Source: Thermaerobacter marianensis (GTDB lineage: Bacteria > Bacillota > Sulfobacillia > DYIH01). Taken from it: 8,048 bases of DNA. A program made the translations under genes and the position numbers. The notes under the pieces were generated by a model, which was not told the origin of the DNA, ran no database searches, and was given only the letters and a program-made list of their open reading frames with translations. Shown in pieces: positions 7,350 through 8,048 of this stretch (its first letter is position 1; each line of letters opens with the position of its first letter). The stretch is taken from positions 1 to 8,048 of the forward strand of contig DYIH01000072.1 of assembly GCA_020723785.1 (NCBI GenBank), given 5' to 3'.

Positions 7350-7751
7350 TCACGGCGCCCGCGCCGGGCTGTCCGCCCGGACGAACTTCTTCACGACGCC
7401 GACCAGCTGCTCCGGCTGGAACGGCTTGACCAGCCAGCCGGCGGCGCCGGCCGCCCTGCCCTCCATCTTCCTGGACTCCTGGGACTCGGTGGTCATGATC
7501 AGCACGGGGATGAAGCGGTGCGCCGTTCTCTTGACCTCCTTGACGAACGTGATGCCGTCCATCCGCGGCATGTTGACGTCGACGATGATCATTCCCACCG
7601 GCCGCCCCTGCCGGACGGCCTCGTCCAGCTTCTCCAGTCCGTCGAGGCCGTCGACCGCCTCGATCACCCGGTACCCCTGCTCCGACAGGGTGTAGTTGAC
7701 CGAGGCGCGCAGGGTCGCCGAATCGTCAATCACCAGGATGTGCCGCTCCAT
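7350..7751 (-). CDS. cheY: CheY-like single-domain response regulator
   Basis: From ATG 7751 the product has 133 residues and is a lone receiver domain with no output domain. Acidic pocket residues Asp9-Asp10 (VIDDSATLR), phospho-acceptor Asp58 (IIVDVNMPRMDG), Thr87 (LIMTTES) and Lys109 (WLVKPF) are all present. The TTES and KPF segments are typical of chemotaxis CheY proteins. An aromatic Trp106 holds the place of the CheY switch tyrosine. It is presumably phosphorylated by the CheA encoded 55 nt downstream and then acts on a flagellar motor or other output not seen here. The start is uncertain: ATG 7751 has GGGGGGG 6 nt upstream and gives the usual MERHILVIDDS beginning, while ATG 7757 and GTG 7769 are in frame. 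The gene overlaps the 3' end of the STAS gene by 26 nt. Confidence 0.94.
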   Translation of the reverse strand: MERHILVIDDSATLRASVNYTLSEQGYRVIEAVDGLDGLEKLDEAVRQGRPVGMIIVDVNMPRMDGITFVKEVKRTAHRFIPVLIMTTESQESRKMEGRAAGAAGWLVKPFQPEQLVGVVKKFVRADSPARAP

Positions 7752-8048
7752 CCGCATCCCCCCCGTCACCTTGGAACAACGGCGCGCAGCCAGAGATCGC
7801 CAGGGCCGCCGCCAGGGGTTCGCTGGGATCGCTCACGCGCAGCCGCGCCCCGCGCCCCTCCAGCGTCTTCCGCCAGGCCAGCAAGAGCTGGAGCCCCGCC
7901 GCGTCGATCCCCTCCACCTCCGCGCCGTCCAGGAGCACCTCGCCGCCCTCCCCGGGCGCGACCGCCAGCCCGCGGAGCTCCCGGTGCAGTTCCTCGACGC
8001 GGGGGAGGCCCAGCCACCCCCGCGCCGCCACCCGGCCGGCGCCCACCT
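7726..8048 (-). CDS. STAS-domain protein (MlaB/anti-sigma-antagonist-like), probably 5'-truncated by the window
   Basis: About 106 residues are visible from GTG 8046. They form a STAS-type fold of the short, lipid-asymmetry/anti-sigma-antagonist-like class: strand VLLDGAEVEGID (37-48), helix start AAGLQLLLAWRKTLEGRG (49-66), strand ARLRVSDPS (67-75), and the closing helix ALAISGCAPLF (81-91). A polar Gly/Asp-rich tail follows. The loop usually written D-S/T-x-G, where canonical antagonists are phosphorylated on Ser or Thr, reads Asp48-Ala49-Ala50-Gly51, so phospho-regulation of the SpoIIAA kind seems lost. The first strand starts almost at the visible edge, so the true start may be GTG 8046 or lie beyond the window. 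The 3' end overlaps cheY, which suggests a functional link to the chemotaxis operon. Its partner is unknown. Confidence 0.82.
   Translation of the reverse strand, partial: VGAGRVAARGWLGLPRVEELHRELRGLAVAPGEGGEVLLDGAEVEGIDAAGLQLLLAWRKTLEGRGARLRVSDPSEPLAAALAISGCAPLFQGDGGDADGAAHPGD
7758..7764 (-). repeat. Homopolymeric G7 tract at the STAS/cheY junction
   Basis: Seven consecutive G on the minus strand lie inside the last codons of the STAS gene and directly before ATG 7757. The tract may serve as the cheY ribosome site for ATG 7751, with 6 nt spacing. Loss of one G would place the STAS gene and cheY in one continuous frame. Confidence 0.6.

Noticed and set aside
5456..7429. 657-codon plus-strand open frame opposite cheA
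   Set aside because: The opposite strand encodes an intact CheA with all kinase boxes. The plus-strand product is low-complexity and resembles nothing.

Overview
The window is a GC-rich (roughly two-thirds or more G+C by eye) stretch of bacterial chromosome in which every supported gene lies on the minus strand. It holds most of one chemotaxis operon plus the 5' part of a housekeeping gene. Strong purine-rich ribosome sites, frequent GTG starts and short or overlapping gene junctions are seen throughout. The lineage cannot be fixed from the sequence. A cytosolic PAS chemoreceptor together with a bacteriohemerythrin would suit a Desulfuromonadota-like or other high-GC Gram-negative. The isocitrate dehydrogenase N-terminus also resembles Bacillus-type enzymes from memory, so a high-GC Firmicute is possible.

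In transcription order (right to left) the layout is: a STAS-domain protein (8048-7726, probably running off the window edge), cheY (7751-7350, overlapping it), cheA (7294-5276), cheW (5218-4703), a soluble PAS methyl-accepting chemotaxis protein (4582-3317), cheR (3301-2429), cheB (2387-1311) and a bacteriohemerythrin (1306-899). A strong intrinsic terminator (864-788) closes the operon. Beyond it, icd (NADP-type isocitrate dehydrogenase) starts at 696 with its own ribosome site and runs off the left edge.

Together the genes make an almost complete signalling circuit. The cytosolic receptor and CheW control the kinase CheA, CheA phosphorylates CheY and CheB, and CheR and CheB add and remove receptor methyl groups. 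All catalytic residues that could be checked are present. No CheC, CheX, CheZ or CheD gene is seen in the window. The unusual parts are the oxygen-binding hemerythrin translationally coupled to cheB, the STAS protein whose usual phospho-acceptor position is alanine, and the receptor tail, which carries a terminal WxxF pentapeptide and a second WxxF motif inside its glycine-rich linker.

No stretch longer than about 200 bp lacks a gene. No tRNA, rRNA, CRISPR array, insertion sequence or phage gene was seen. The large plus-strand open frames are antisense shadows typical of high-GC DNA.
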